Assembly (NCBI RefSeq): GCF_037176765.1
Contig: NC_090024.1
Location: forward strand, 59,626,861-59,690,860
Direction: 5' to 3'
DNA from: Anolis sagrei
Taxonomy: Eukaryota; Chordata; Lepidosauria; Squamata; Anolidae
Length of the DNA stretch: 64,000 nt
The notes beneath the pieces were generated by a model. That model was not told where the DNA came from. It did not search any database and was given only the letters and a program-made list of their open reading frames with translations. The position numbers and the translations under genes were made by a program. This document shows, one piece after another, positions 11,666 through 24,000 of the stretch (position 1 is the first letter of the stretch; each line of letters opens with the position of its first letter).

Positions 11666-11689
11666 TAGAAGAGGCCTAGTAGATCTGAC

Positions 11690-12000
11690 AGTAAACAAAA
11701 CAAAAAGGTCTTAGGCCGGCCCTTTAAAGAACCCGAAGCGAGGCTTGGTAATACAGCCACCCAAAGGCCCACCCATGTTGGCGCGCCAATGGAGAGGAGG
11801 CCAGCAGAGGGGCTCACGTGACTCCCGCCGGTCGCCATGACGACGGGGAAGCCACGCGCAGGCGGGCCTCGTGTGGCGGGAGGGCCTCCTGGCGCGAGGC
11901 CGCGGCTGGCTGCCGTTCCTCAAAGAGAGGGAGGAGGAGGAGGAGGAGGAGGAGGAAGGAGAAGGCCAAGGAGACCATTGCCGGGCGTGGGGCTGCCGGC
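11690..12000 (+). promoter_or_regulatory. ANKRD29: ANKRD29 CpG-rich promoter and 5' untranslated region
   Basis: GC and CpG content jump here against AT-rich surroundings. Visible motifs are a CCAAT box at 11786-11790 and a palindromic E-box TCACGTGA at 11814-11821, which fits the TFE3/TFEB/USF class. A GAG triplet run lies at about 11931-11956. No TATA box stands out, so dispersed initiation is likely. The 80-bp tandem array ends only about 40 bp upstream of this segment. Confidence 0.75.
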
Positions 12001-12042
12001 ATGAGCAGCGAGGGCTGGGCCGAGCTCAAGATGTCTTTCAAG
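12001..12042 (+). CDS. ANKRD29: ANKRD29 exon 1 (residues 1-14)
   Basis: Encodes MSSEGWAELKMSFK and ends AAG before a gtaagc donor. ATG 12001 is the first in-frame ATG of the upstream open stretch. A second in-frame ATG at 12031 is the one that lines up with MSFK of the mammalian protein, where only three residues (MCR) precede it. The lizard protein therefore either has ten extra N-terminal residues or starts at 12031. The exon is GC-rich and follows a GAG triplet run. Confidence 0.9.
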
Positions 12043-15000
12043 GTAAGCGCGGGCGCCCCGTTCCCGCTTCCTCTTCCTGCTCTGCGGGTTGCAATGCAGT
12101 CAGGCGCCTGAGCAGTAGCCAGGCCTCGCTTGGGAGGGGAAGCCTTGCAGACCTATCGCTGCATAGTCTACAGCAGGCCTGGGCCAACTTGGGCCCTCCT
12201 TCCAGGTGTTTTGGACTTAAACTCCCACAATTCCTAACAGCCGGAATTGTGGGAGTTTAAGTCCAAAACACCTGGAAGGAGGGCCCAAGTTGGCTCAGGC
12301 CTGCTATAGATGCACCCTAATATCTAAGAAAGTGTGTGTTTCAAAGTGCATCTACACTACATAATAAATGCCGTTTGACACCGCATTAACTGCCATGGCG
12401 CAGGGCTATGGAATCTAAGGGTTTGTAGTTTTACAAGGTCCTTAGCTTTCTCTGCCAAAAGAGTATTGCTTCAAATAGCTAAACTACCACTCCCAGGTTT
12501 CCATAGTGTTGAGACATGCCAGTTAAAGTGCTGTCAAACTGCATTTGCTCTGCAGTGTAGATGCACCCCTAGGTCCCTTCCACACAGCTGTCTAAAATCC
12601 ACATTGAACTGCATTATATGGCAGTGTGGACTCAGATAACTCTCTAAGACGCCAGTGGCACAACGGGTTAAAACCTTGTGCTGGCAGGACTGCAGACCAA
12701 AAGGTCAGTGGTTCGAATCCAGGGAGTGGAGTGAGCTCCTGTCTGCCAGCTCCAGCTACTCATTCAGGAACATGAGAGAAGCCTCCCACAAGATGGTAAA
12801 ACATCAGGGCGTCCCCTGGACAATGTCTTTACAGACAGCCAATTCTCTCACAACAGAAGCAACTTGCAGTTTCTCAAGTTGCTCCTGACATGAAAAAAAA
12901 AACAGTTCAAAGCAAATATTGTGAATTACCTGCCTTGATAGGAGCCCCCGGTGGCGCGGTGGGTTAAACCCCTGTGTCGGCAGGACTGAAGACTGACAGG
13001 TCGCAGGTTCAAATCCGGGGAGAGGCGGTTGAGCTCCCTCCATCAGCTCCAGCTCCTCATGCGGGGACATGAGAGAAGCCTCACACAAGGATGATAAAAC
13101 ATCAAATCATCCGGGCATCCCCTGGGCAACGTCCTTGCAGACGGCCAATTCTCTCACACCAGAAGCGATTTGCAGTTTCTCGGGTCACTCCTGACACGAC
13201 AAAAAAAAAATTCTGCCTTTATATTCTGGGTTATGTGGCTGTGTGGAAGGGCCCATAGTTGACTTGAAAGAGGAATGTGCAATGACCGTAGAGGTAAATC
13301 AGGGATACCCTGCCCCTAAATAACTTGCAGGAACAAAAATAAGACAGACCAAAAAATCAGCAGTATAACTGCTGAATTTCTGCAGGATGGACTGAAGTAT
13401 TAATTCTAATTTATGCACAGCTAAAAGTTGCTGAAATGAATTGGCAGTGGCAGCTTGCCAAAATGAAGTGAGGGAGCAGTTTGCTGTCCTTTTGAAGGAT
13501 ATTCCAAAATGTTGGTGTCACAACTAAAAGATTTTTTCCCTCAATGCCATGGTGGTTTTTATTAACTTTGTTTTATATTCCATCCTCTCTCCCTCATTGA
13601 GGGGCTCAGGGCGGCTAACACTAGGCAACAATTCGATGCCGTTCAGACATAATACAATACTCAAAACACATAAAAATAAAAAACACAAAGATAAACATCA
13701 ATATATGATAAACATATTAAAACATTAAAAACTTGTTCCATCTCATTCACATAGCCATTGTCATTTAACATGGTTACTTATGGTTTGCTTTTCATGGGGC
13801 TCCCCATCCTTGCTGTTTGAATAAAACATTCTGTCTTCTGCTTGAACTTCTCACATGTTGAAAGTATTTGTGAGGGCGTTGTGAAATGTGAATATACCAC
13901 TCAGTTCTGACAACAAGGCTCCCATATACACTGACCATTTAAAGCAGTTTCAAACTGGCATTAAAACAAGTGATTTTGTTGTGCTGATGTATTATCACCA
14001 GAAATGGTGATAATACAAGGCACTTTTTTTGTTGTGTCAGGAGTGAGTGCAAGTAACTTCTGGTGTGAGAGAATTGGCCATCTGCAAGGACGTTGCCCAG
14101 GGGATGCCCAGATGTTTTGATGTTTTATCATCCTTGTGGGAAGCTTCTCTCATGTCCCCACATGAGGAGCTGGAGCTGACAGAGGGAGCTCATCCACACT
14201 CTCCCCAGATTCGAACCTGTGACCTGTTGGTCTTCAGTTCTGCTGGCACAGGGGTTTAACCCACAGCGCCACTGGGGGCTCCATACAAGCCACTGATCTG
14301 CATGGAGAGCTTTCGTGCATTTTTGTGGTTTGTTGCCTGCCCGGCCGCAGTTTGAAACTAGCTTTGAAATGTGTTAAATGGTCAGTGTGTATGGGGGCAC
14401 AGCATTCCTCTGCTTATATGCAGAAACTGTATGTGTGTACATAGGACCCATTTTCTGTGAGAATGGTATTTGGCGTCACCTCACCATACATTCTTTTGAC
14501 ATGTAAAAAAATTCAAAGTGAATTCTCAGTTTCAGGGGTTGCAGTCGTGATTGAACGGCAACTCCTGTAATTTGTCATCATGGACTTATGCTGAGCAGGG
14601 TGTCTCAGGACTGCAAATAAACAACATCTTGAGGGCAGTAAGATCTCTAAACCTGCCCTGCCCAGCAGTCAGTCTGCTGGTTTGTTTAGCTCTCTCCTGG
14701 TTATTGAGCTGATAATCATGTTAGCTGATAAGGTTGGGAATTCTTGTTGGTAATCTACACTGACTGTTTAATGTAGTATCAAACTGGCATTGAAGAAAGT
14801 GTTTTGGCTATGCAGATGGTTACATAGGAAATCTTTGTTTTAGGCCCGGAAGGTGATGAGAAAACCACAGAGCGCTTTTGTAAGTTTGTTGTTTGGCCGC
14901 CCGATTTGAAGCTAGCTTTGTTTTTTTGTATTTTATTAGGCATTTTTTGTTTTGTTTTTGCTCAATCATCAACTCTTGAGAATGGTTTCTATTTTATTTG

Positions 15001-18000
15001 TAAAAATTGGGGGGGGGGAACAGTTTCATATCACGTTTGTGTGAATAAAATCAGTGGTAGGATTTTAGCTATACAGAAATTTATAATATATTAACTTTGT
15101 TTTATGCAGCAATATAAAGGATGACCACGGTTTTAGCTATATGGTTTTTAACAGGTTTTAACAGTTTATCTATTTGTATGTTTATTCTGTTGATGTTTTA
15201 ATGTGTTGTATTTTGTATATTTTTATATTGTAATGTGGCACTGAAGTGGCCAATCTGTAAGTCCCCTCGGAGTGAGAAGAGTATAAATATGGGAAATAAA
15301 AAAATATATTGCAGCAGGTCTCAAAGTGTGCTTCGTGGAGTCCTTGGGGTTGCATACTGAGGGGCTCTTCAGTACCTCCTCCGCCTCCTCCAAGTTTCCC
15401 CTCCTCTTTACTGCTCCTCCTCTTGCCTCACTTGCAGCCAAAGGCCTTTTCCCCTAGACTCCCTTGCTACTTAGATCCCCTTCCCCTTCCAAAACCCTAT
15501 TTCCCTCCTACCGCTCAAGGGGTGCTTTGATTGTGCTTTTCCTGTGTGGCACAAGGGGATTGGACTAGATGCCCCCTGGGGTTGTTCCTATTGTTGTTGT
15601 TTGTTTGTTTATTTATTTACTACATTTATACCACACCCTCTCTCACCCCAAAGGGGACTCAGAGCGGCTTGTTGTTATTATAAGTACAAAGCCTGGGTGG
15701 CCATCTCTTGGGGGTGCTTTGATTGTGCTTTTCCTGCATGGCAGAAGGGAGTTGTACTGGATGGCCCTGTTGTTGTGGTTGTTATTACAAAGGCTGTATG
15801 GCCTTCTGTTAGGGATGCTTTGCTTGTGTTTTTCCTGCTATGAAAAGCACAATCAAGCACAGTTCTGTGGAATCTTGGGAGTTGTAGTTTGGTGAGGAAG
15901 AGAAGGATAAAGGCCTTGTAAAATGATAACTCTCATGATTCCATAGCATTGAACCAGCGCAGTTAAAGTGATGTCAAAGTGCATTCCTGTTACAATATAG
16001 ATACACCTAGGGTGAGTCAAGTAGTTCATTCAGTACATAATAGAAAGTGGAGGACTGTAGCACATCTGAAAACAAGTGGAGATATATGCACAGTGTTAAA
16101 TGAATACCTCATAGTACAGAGCTATTTGCTAATATTTCATATATCTCTATAGCCTGTTCCTTGTTGCAGAACTGAGTGTTCATTTTTATTATTGTGCATA
16201 TTTATTTGTCTGGCTGTCTTGTGAAGAGATATATTACATATTATCATGATATTTTCTAGACAAGTTTAATGAATGATGAGATACTTGGACAGGGGACTTT
16301 AATTGACATTCATGCCCTGAATTGTCTCCTGCCTTGAGAATGGGATGTCCAGTAGAGGCTGCGGGAAAGGCCACAAAAAGATAGCTAGCAGCAGAAATTG
16401 GCAGTCATTGTAGGAGCTATGAATTAGAGGAAGGTGAATCTCTCTTTATGAGAATAGAGAGAATGTGTGGTTATTCTCTTAGTCTTTGGAGCTCTTGTTG
16501 TTTTGATGGTGTACTTGCAAATAAACAGACTTGCAAATAAACAGACTTGCAAATAAACAAGTTGAGCAGCTCTTATCCAAAGTGCTTGGGACCAGTGTTT
16601 TGGATTTCAGCTTTTTTAGATTTTGGAATTTTGCATTTTCATATATGAATGTAATGAGATGTCTTATAGATGGGATACAATTCTAAACATTTATGCACAT
16701 AGCCAGTTCCATTTTAGAAGACACACAGCTTCTTTCCTGTATAAAAGATAAGTGGGCATTGTTTTCTGCACTGATGTCTGATCCATAATATAATTTCCCC
16801 CCAGAAACAGTTTTCTAATTAACCATAGATAGTTTTTAATCAATTAAAAGTTCCAAATCAATTACTTAATTTAATTAAATGTTTCCCAACTTACTGGAAT
16901 TAATGTTCTGATTCAATATTCTAAATTTGTTGTTGGTTTTTTTTTTTTGGACCTGTATATGAATGGTATTTAAGTGAAGCTCCTTCTACACTGCCATATA
17001 AAATCCAGATTATCTGCTTTGAACTGGATTATATGGCAGTGTAGACTAATAAAATACAGTTCAAAGCAGATAATGTGGATTATCTGCTTTGATAAACTGG
17101 TTTATATGGCAATGTAGAAGGGACCTGAGTTAGACCATGGAACTATTACAGAGTCTAGTGTTCTGCCACCTAAGAAGTGAGCAGGATTCTAATTATTTTT
17201 TGTCATTTATTTTGGCTATTTCTAATTCTTATTTTTTCCTTGATGTTGTTTTTATGTTATGCATAAATATTACATTAGTCTTCCCACTGCAATCAGTCAG
17301 AATGAAAGATGAGGCTAATGCAAGGAAAGGACCTCCAGTAGAGCTATATTTCCCCATGTCAAGGCCTATCACTTTACACGACCAGAAGTATGTTTAAACA
17401 CACAGATTTTTTCCAGTGGTACTATTTGGTCTAGCTAGGTACTATATCGTGTTTAATCTTGGATGCTAAGCAAGGCCAGCTGTAGCTAGTACTTGAATGG
17501 GAGATTGCCATAAAATACCAGTTCTGTAGGCTATATTTCAGAGAATGATGTGACCAAGAAAACCTTGACCAAGAAAACCTCATTAAATCTATTGGGTCAC
17601 TCTAAGTTGTCAAGGAACTTGAAGGCAGATATGTACATATTACTTATTCTGCTTCGATAAATGCACTCCTAGCCATGCTGGCAAAGAACAGCTACCATAA
17701 ACCAGGATTCATGGGGAATTCTGAGAGTGATAGTTCGAAAAAGTAACTTTCTAATATCTTAGCGACTTCATCCTAACACTCTCACAGCCAATGGATCTGG
17801 AAGTAAGAGGTGTGTTAATTCAAACACATCAGATTCAGATTCTTCACTCCTTCCACACAGCCCTATATTCCAGAATATAAAGGCAGAACATCCCACAATA
17901 TCTGCTTTGAGCTGGGTTATGTGAGTCCACACTCAGATAATGTGAGATTTTCTTCCTTGATATTCTGGGATATAGGGTTGTGTGGAAGGGCCCTGGGTCT

Positions 18001-21000
18001 GACAAAAGCAACTTTCATGCTCTCTCTCCATATTTTTAATGACTAACCTTTATTTTGATGAATATTTATTATTATTCTTTATGAAGCTGAACACACCCAA
18101 TCCTGTCACTCCTTCCCACCTGCTACTAAGGAGGCTGTCGAGGTCCTGAACCGGTGCCTGGCCGCTGTAACGGTCTGGATGAGGGCGAACAAACTGAAAT
18201 TAAATCCAGACAAGACAGAGGTACTCCTGGTCAGTCGCAAGGCCGAACGGGGTATAGGGTTACAGCCTGTGCTGGACGGGGTCACACTCCCCTTGAAGGC
18301 GCAGGTTCGCAGCTTGGGTGTGACCCTGGACTCATCGTTGAGCCTGGATCCCCAGGTTTCAGCGGTGACCAGGGGAGCATTTGCACAGCTCAGGCTCGTG
18401 CGCCAGCTGCGCCCGTATCTCGGGAAGTCTGACTTGGCCACGGTGGTACACACTCTGGTCACATCCCGCCTTGACTACTGCAACGCTCTCTACGTGGGAC
18501 TGCCCTTGAAGACGGCCCGGAAGCTGCAGCTGGTTCAGCGCGCGGCAGCCATGTTACTAACTGGAGCGGGTAGCAGGGAGCACACAACGCCCTTGTTGTC
18601 CCAGCTCCACTGGCTGCCGATTTGCTACCGGACCCAATTCAAGGTGCTGGTTTTGGCCTACAAAGCCCTAAACGGTTCCGGCCCAAAATACCTTTCGGAC
18701 CGCATCTTGGCCTACGAGCCCACGAGGACCTTGAGATCGTCTGGGGGGGGCCCTTCTCTCGATCCCGCCTGCCTCACAGGCACGGCTGGTGGGGACGAGG
18801 GAGAGGGCCTTCTCGGTGGTGGCCTCCCGGCTGTGGAACACTCTCCCTGCAGACATCAGACAGGCCTCCCTCATGTCCTTTCGAAAAAGCCTTAAGACAT
18901 GGCTGTTCGAGAGGGCATTTAATTAAGTGCAACAATGTGGTAAGAATATCGGAATGGAACAAGGAATATGAGACTGGTTATGATTCTACTAAGAGACGAA
19001 GCGGATTTTTAATGTTGTCTGTAATTGTTGCTTAGTCTATATGTTGTTGTAATTGGTTTCTTTTGTAAATTGTCTTTTATATGTATTTGTACACCGCCAT
19101 GAGTCGCCCTAATGGGCTGAGAATGGCGGTTAATAAGTGCATCAAATAAATAAATAAATAAATAAACACAGCGACTAAACAGGACTGCCTCTGCTACTTT
19201 TTTGCAATGTCATTGCATCCAGGCTGAAACATTGTGATAAATAGATGTCACTGTTATTCTATGATTCTAGTAAACACCTTAAGATAATGTATTTAAGCAA
19301 GAAAATAAACAAACAAAAAAAGGATCTTTCTATCATCATCCAAATCAAAAAAGTAAAAATGATTTCTTGGTTTACATTTATTACATAAAATCAATTCTAG
19401 ATAACATCTATAGAGTTTAAAGAGAAGGTGTGAATCTCTAAGCAAACAATCAATTATACAGAATGGGCCAAAAGGCAAGAGAAAACCTTTACCTTTACCT
19501 AGATTCTTTTTGGTATAATGAAGGGCCATCAGTTGGGATGTAGCTGTGTATATGAATATGATGCAGACAACCCTTGGCTCCTTCTTTTACAGACTGCACT
19601 GTGTGTGCAAGAATGCTTTTCCCCAGCTAATATAGGCAGAAAGCAGTTTTCTTGATGGAGATTACTGAGGTCTACCATCATTTATGATCTGCGAATGCTG
19701 TTTTCTTGGCCCCAGCAGGGATGGAGAATCAGACAGGGGTGATTTCTAGTAGAAGACTTTCATAGGCACACCCAATCCTTAGACATCGATGGACACACTG
19801 AAGAAGTTCAAGCTTCCCCACCTATGTTTTCAGTAATATATATGTGTGGAATAGGGAATATACTGGGGAGCAGGAGAGGGTATGCTCATTTGTTTTTACG
19901 TGTATCCAGCTGTCCATCAACATTTGCAGTTTCGACTTTTGCAGATTTGATTATTCACAAATTTGAGTAAAAATACTATCTCTAGAAAACTCTAGGTCCT
20001 CCAGTGTGAATCTATATGGCCAACTTCCTACATTAATACCGGAGGCCCTAGAGACTTCCAAAGAGAAGACCTTTCTAGGAATCACTATAGCCTCCAAGGC
20101 AATTCTGTAGTCAGCTTCCAGCAAAAGTTAATTGTAGCCCTGTACTGGAAGACCTAGAAATTCCAAGAGAAGTGTTGTTTCAAGTAAATAAAATTGTTAT
20201 TTGTGATTTTCTTCTTTCATGGGGGTTTTGTAATCCTTAACCTATCAAATGTAAAGAGTTGACTGTACAGGGCCCCTGGTTCCTGAGATGGCATAACATA
20301 GGGCCAAAAAGGCTATCTATCCTTGAGATACAGTATATTAATTCTTCTAATGTACTTCTCTCATCCTGCCTAGAACTCCACTCAATTTTAGATAGAATTT
20401 GGGAAATGTACCATTTGGATTACAGCTCCCAGAATCCCTCAGCCATCATGGTTTCTATCTATGATATCTTGGAAATGCTATTTTTCCGGAAGTAAACCTG
20501 CAGCTCGCTCCCCACCTTTGTAATTTCTCCTTGTTTTAGTAATTTATTCAGTGTAGTATATCTCCCTTTGATCTTTTAGCATAGCAGGATTTTAATCAAA
20601 ACCTGTGACTTGCAAATTGCTGGATCTCACATATATAGTTTTTCTTGGAATACTCTTCTTTTGGGCATCTCTGTCGCCTGATTGGTGGGCAAACAAGGAC
20701 AAAAAAGCATATCCCAGACTGGCTAGGTGTATAGTCTCCATAGAGTCTGAAATGATCTGTACTGTTTTTGCCTAAGACATTCTAGTGCAGGCATGGGCAA
20801 ACCTAAGCCCTCCAGGTGTTTTGTACTTCAACTCCTACGATTCCTAACAGCCAGTAGGCTGTGGGAGTTGACATCCAAAAAATCTGGAGGGCCAAAGTTT
20901 ATCCATGCCTACTCTAGTGTAATATACTTATCTTTATTGGCAAAGTTGAGTATAGTTTGGGTAATGTTCCTTTAAATAATATACACAGACACATATGTTT

Positions 21001-24000
21001 CTGTCAACCAAACCCAAAACACTGATTATAATGGGTATGAAAAGTAAAGAATGCCCATCATTTAAAAAAAACAAAAACATATTAATTGGGTGCCTGGCTT
21101 GGTTGTGTGTAATAACCCAAAACAGATTTTCAGTTTTTTTGTTATGATTTGTTTTTGCTAACAGAAGGAGACACCGTTGGCAAATGCTGCATTCTGGGCT
21201 GCAAGGAAAGGAAACTTGGCCCTCCTACAGCTGTTGTTGAACAGTGGGCGTGTTGATGTGGACTGCAAAGACAGTGTAAGGATTCATCCATGCATGATAA
21301 GAGTAAATTATTTGCAATAATTTTCTGTATTTGCTCTGGTGAAGGGTTGCATTCTGGAGCCATTGCATTAATTTCAAAATCTTGAATTTTCATAAGAGGG
21401 ATATAGTACACATTGTCTGGTAACAGAATCACTTAAACTCTTTGTATGTTATTCTCTTTTCATTTCACTTTTTAGAGATCATCCGCATTGGATAGTCTTT
21501 GCATTACTGACATAAATGTACTAATAGTATAATGAAAGGGAAGGGCAGGGAACTAAAACTTAGGTCAGACCCATAGTACACAAACCTGGATAAAATGTGC
21601 ATATGGCTGTAGATACTGGCACATTTGGACATTGATCCAAGGACTTGGAATAATAGATTTTGGGCCCTAGCAGCACCCCTGGGAGTGAGAATGAAGGATT
21701 CTGAGTAGATGTACAAATAATAGAAACAAGAAAACAATTATTTAAGAGCAAATGGGATAGTCATTTTATCAAGGGAAGGTAGCTATATGCCTTTGCTTTT
21801 TCAACTAGTTCCTGCTGCCTCTTTCTCCAAGTTGATTTTAACTGTAAAATGGGGAAATTTTAAAAACACAATTTGTGGTCCCAGCTTTTTCCCCATGGCT
21901 AATGGCAGCATAGAAGGCAAGTAGATAAGAGTGAACTGCAGCAAACTTCAGTACAAGAGCAATGGGTAAGGTGATCCTTTATTCTCCAAAGCCTCAACCC
22001 AAATCTTTTCTTTTGAAGGAAGAAAAACTGAAGTGTTCCAGTCACAGAGCTCCTGCATGCTTATTAAAAGAAATCATATAGTTAAATTACAGATTACATT
22101 GATCTGTGATTGTGCAAGAAATAATAAAATTCTGTATATGAATTGCAGCCAGTTAAGGAAATTGTTTGGCATGCCTTGTTTTTATACATAAGATAATTAC
22201 TTGTATTTTTTCATTTACATCCAGCTTGGTTCAACAGCGCTTATGGTAGCATCGTTCTATGGCCACAAAGAATGTGTGCGAGAATTGGTGCTGCAAGGAG
22301 CTGATATTAATCTTCAGAGAGAGGTACAATGAGATCCTGTGTTTAAAGGATTGTAAAGGAGACCATTGTAGTTTCAGCTGCAGGGTTTTACATACTTTGG
22401 CAGGTTTCTGAAGAACTTGGAGGAACGATTGGGTCATGCATTTATAAACGTACAGATACACTCATATCTGGAGTTAAATATTTCCCCCTATTGATTACAC
22501 TCTTGTAATAGCATCTTAAGTGCTTGTATCAAAGGGATTATTCTTACAAAGTTATCATTATAATCATCCCTTATTTTAATGCATTACGGTGTGTACACCA
22601 TTTTCATAGGATCATAGAACTGTACACTTCAAAAGGACACCAAGTGTCATCTAGTTTCAATCTTCTGCTAGTGTAGAATATCCCCAAAGGAGGACCATCC
22701 AATCTGTTTATTACAATTTTCAGCCTTTTTGTTTTTAAAGTTGATTTTTATTAGTAAGGACACTAAAGTGTTTTTTCTAACTAGAGGTTCTTTGCTTTTA
22801 TATGTGAAAGGCAGAAACACAACAAGCTGGCATTTTAATAATTGCTTTTCCAAGTTGGAAGAGGATGCACACACTAAATTGCTGTTTATTGTCGAAGGCT
22901 TTCACAGTCAGAATCATTGGAGTGTTGTGTGGTTTGTTCTAGCAGCATTTTCTCCTGACATTTCACCTGCATCTGTGGCTGGTATCTTCAGAAGATAGAA
23001 CATGGCCAAACAGCCTGGAAACTACATGACACTCCAATAAATTGCTGTTTGTTGTGCCTTTATCACAGTCACAGCATCTCGGAAGAAGAAGAAAGAAGGA
23101 GACCTGATCATTCAGTGTAGTAGTAAATTTTCTGTGACAGATATGTGATCCACCTAAAACTGGATTTATTCAGAAATTAAGCAAGTTAGTAGTCCTTAGA
23201 ATATAACAAAACTTATTTTAAAGCAGTAACAACAGACAGGATTAGCTTAAAAGAGAATCAATTTTCTTTTCTTCATACAAAATATACTTCTTTAGCACCT
23301 GGAATGAGACCTCATTCCCTTTAGCTGTGCTAAGCTGGTAAATCAACAGCAGTAATAAGATCTACCAACCAAAAGTTTGCAAGTTCAAAGCCCCGAGTTG
23401 ACGTAAGCCAGGGGTCCTCAAACTCCTCAAACTACAGCCCTCCAAGGTCATTTACCCGACCCTCACTCAGGGTCAACCTGTCTGAAATGACTTGAAAGCA
23501 CACATCAACAACAACAACAACAGCAACAATCCTATTTCAACAGCTAAAAGCAGGTCCACACTTCCCATTGAAATACGAATAAGTTTATATTTGTTGAAAT
23601 TGTTCTTAATTTTAATTATTATATTGTTTTAAAGTGTTTTTTGCAATACAAATAAGATATGTGCAGTGTGCATAGGAATTCATTCATGCTTTTTTCAAAT
23701 TATAATCCGGTCCTCCAACAGTTTGAGGGACTGTGACCTGGCCCTCTGTTTAAAAAGTTTGAGGACCCCTGGCATAAGCACTCGACTCTCAGCCCTGCTC
23801 ACTGTTTACCTAAGCAGTTCAAAAACAGCTTATGGCTGTGATTAAAGAAATTAGGTACCGCTAATGCGGGGGAGGTATTTTACGACCCCATAAAAGAAAA
23901 AGGTCAAAGAATGCTGGTGACCAAAAGGAAGAACGAAGTCCTGATGGCTCTTTGTCATAGAGGATGGAGCACAGCACCCCTCTGTGGCTGGCAACTTCCA

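Larger units (their letters stand above)
12572..13254. mobile_element. MITE, CCTTCCACAC family, holding two SINEs
   Basis: Starts GGTCCCTTCCACACAGC and ends GCTGTGTGGAAGGGCCC. The MITE is recovered if the SINE insertions at about 12645-12900 and 12941-13210 are removed. Confidence 0.75.

Noticed and set aside
1-11690. LAMA3 exons expected upstream of ANKRD29 by mammalian gene order
   Set aside because: No laminin-like cysteine-rich or coiled-coil exon could be read on either strand; that gene probably starts outside the window.
11818-12111. Longer frame through ANKRD29 exon 1 beginning at a GTG
   Set aside because: The first in-frame ATG is at 12001 and the frame runs through the donor into the intron. 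The upstream part is arginine-rich translation of GC-rich DNA.
12645-13210. tRNA genes
   Set aside because: The A and B boxes belong to SINE heads with SINE bodies and A-rich tails.
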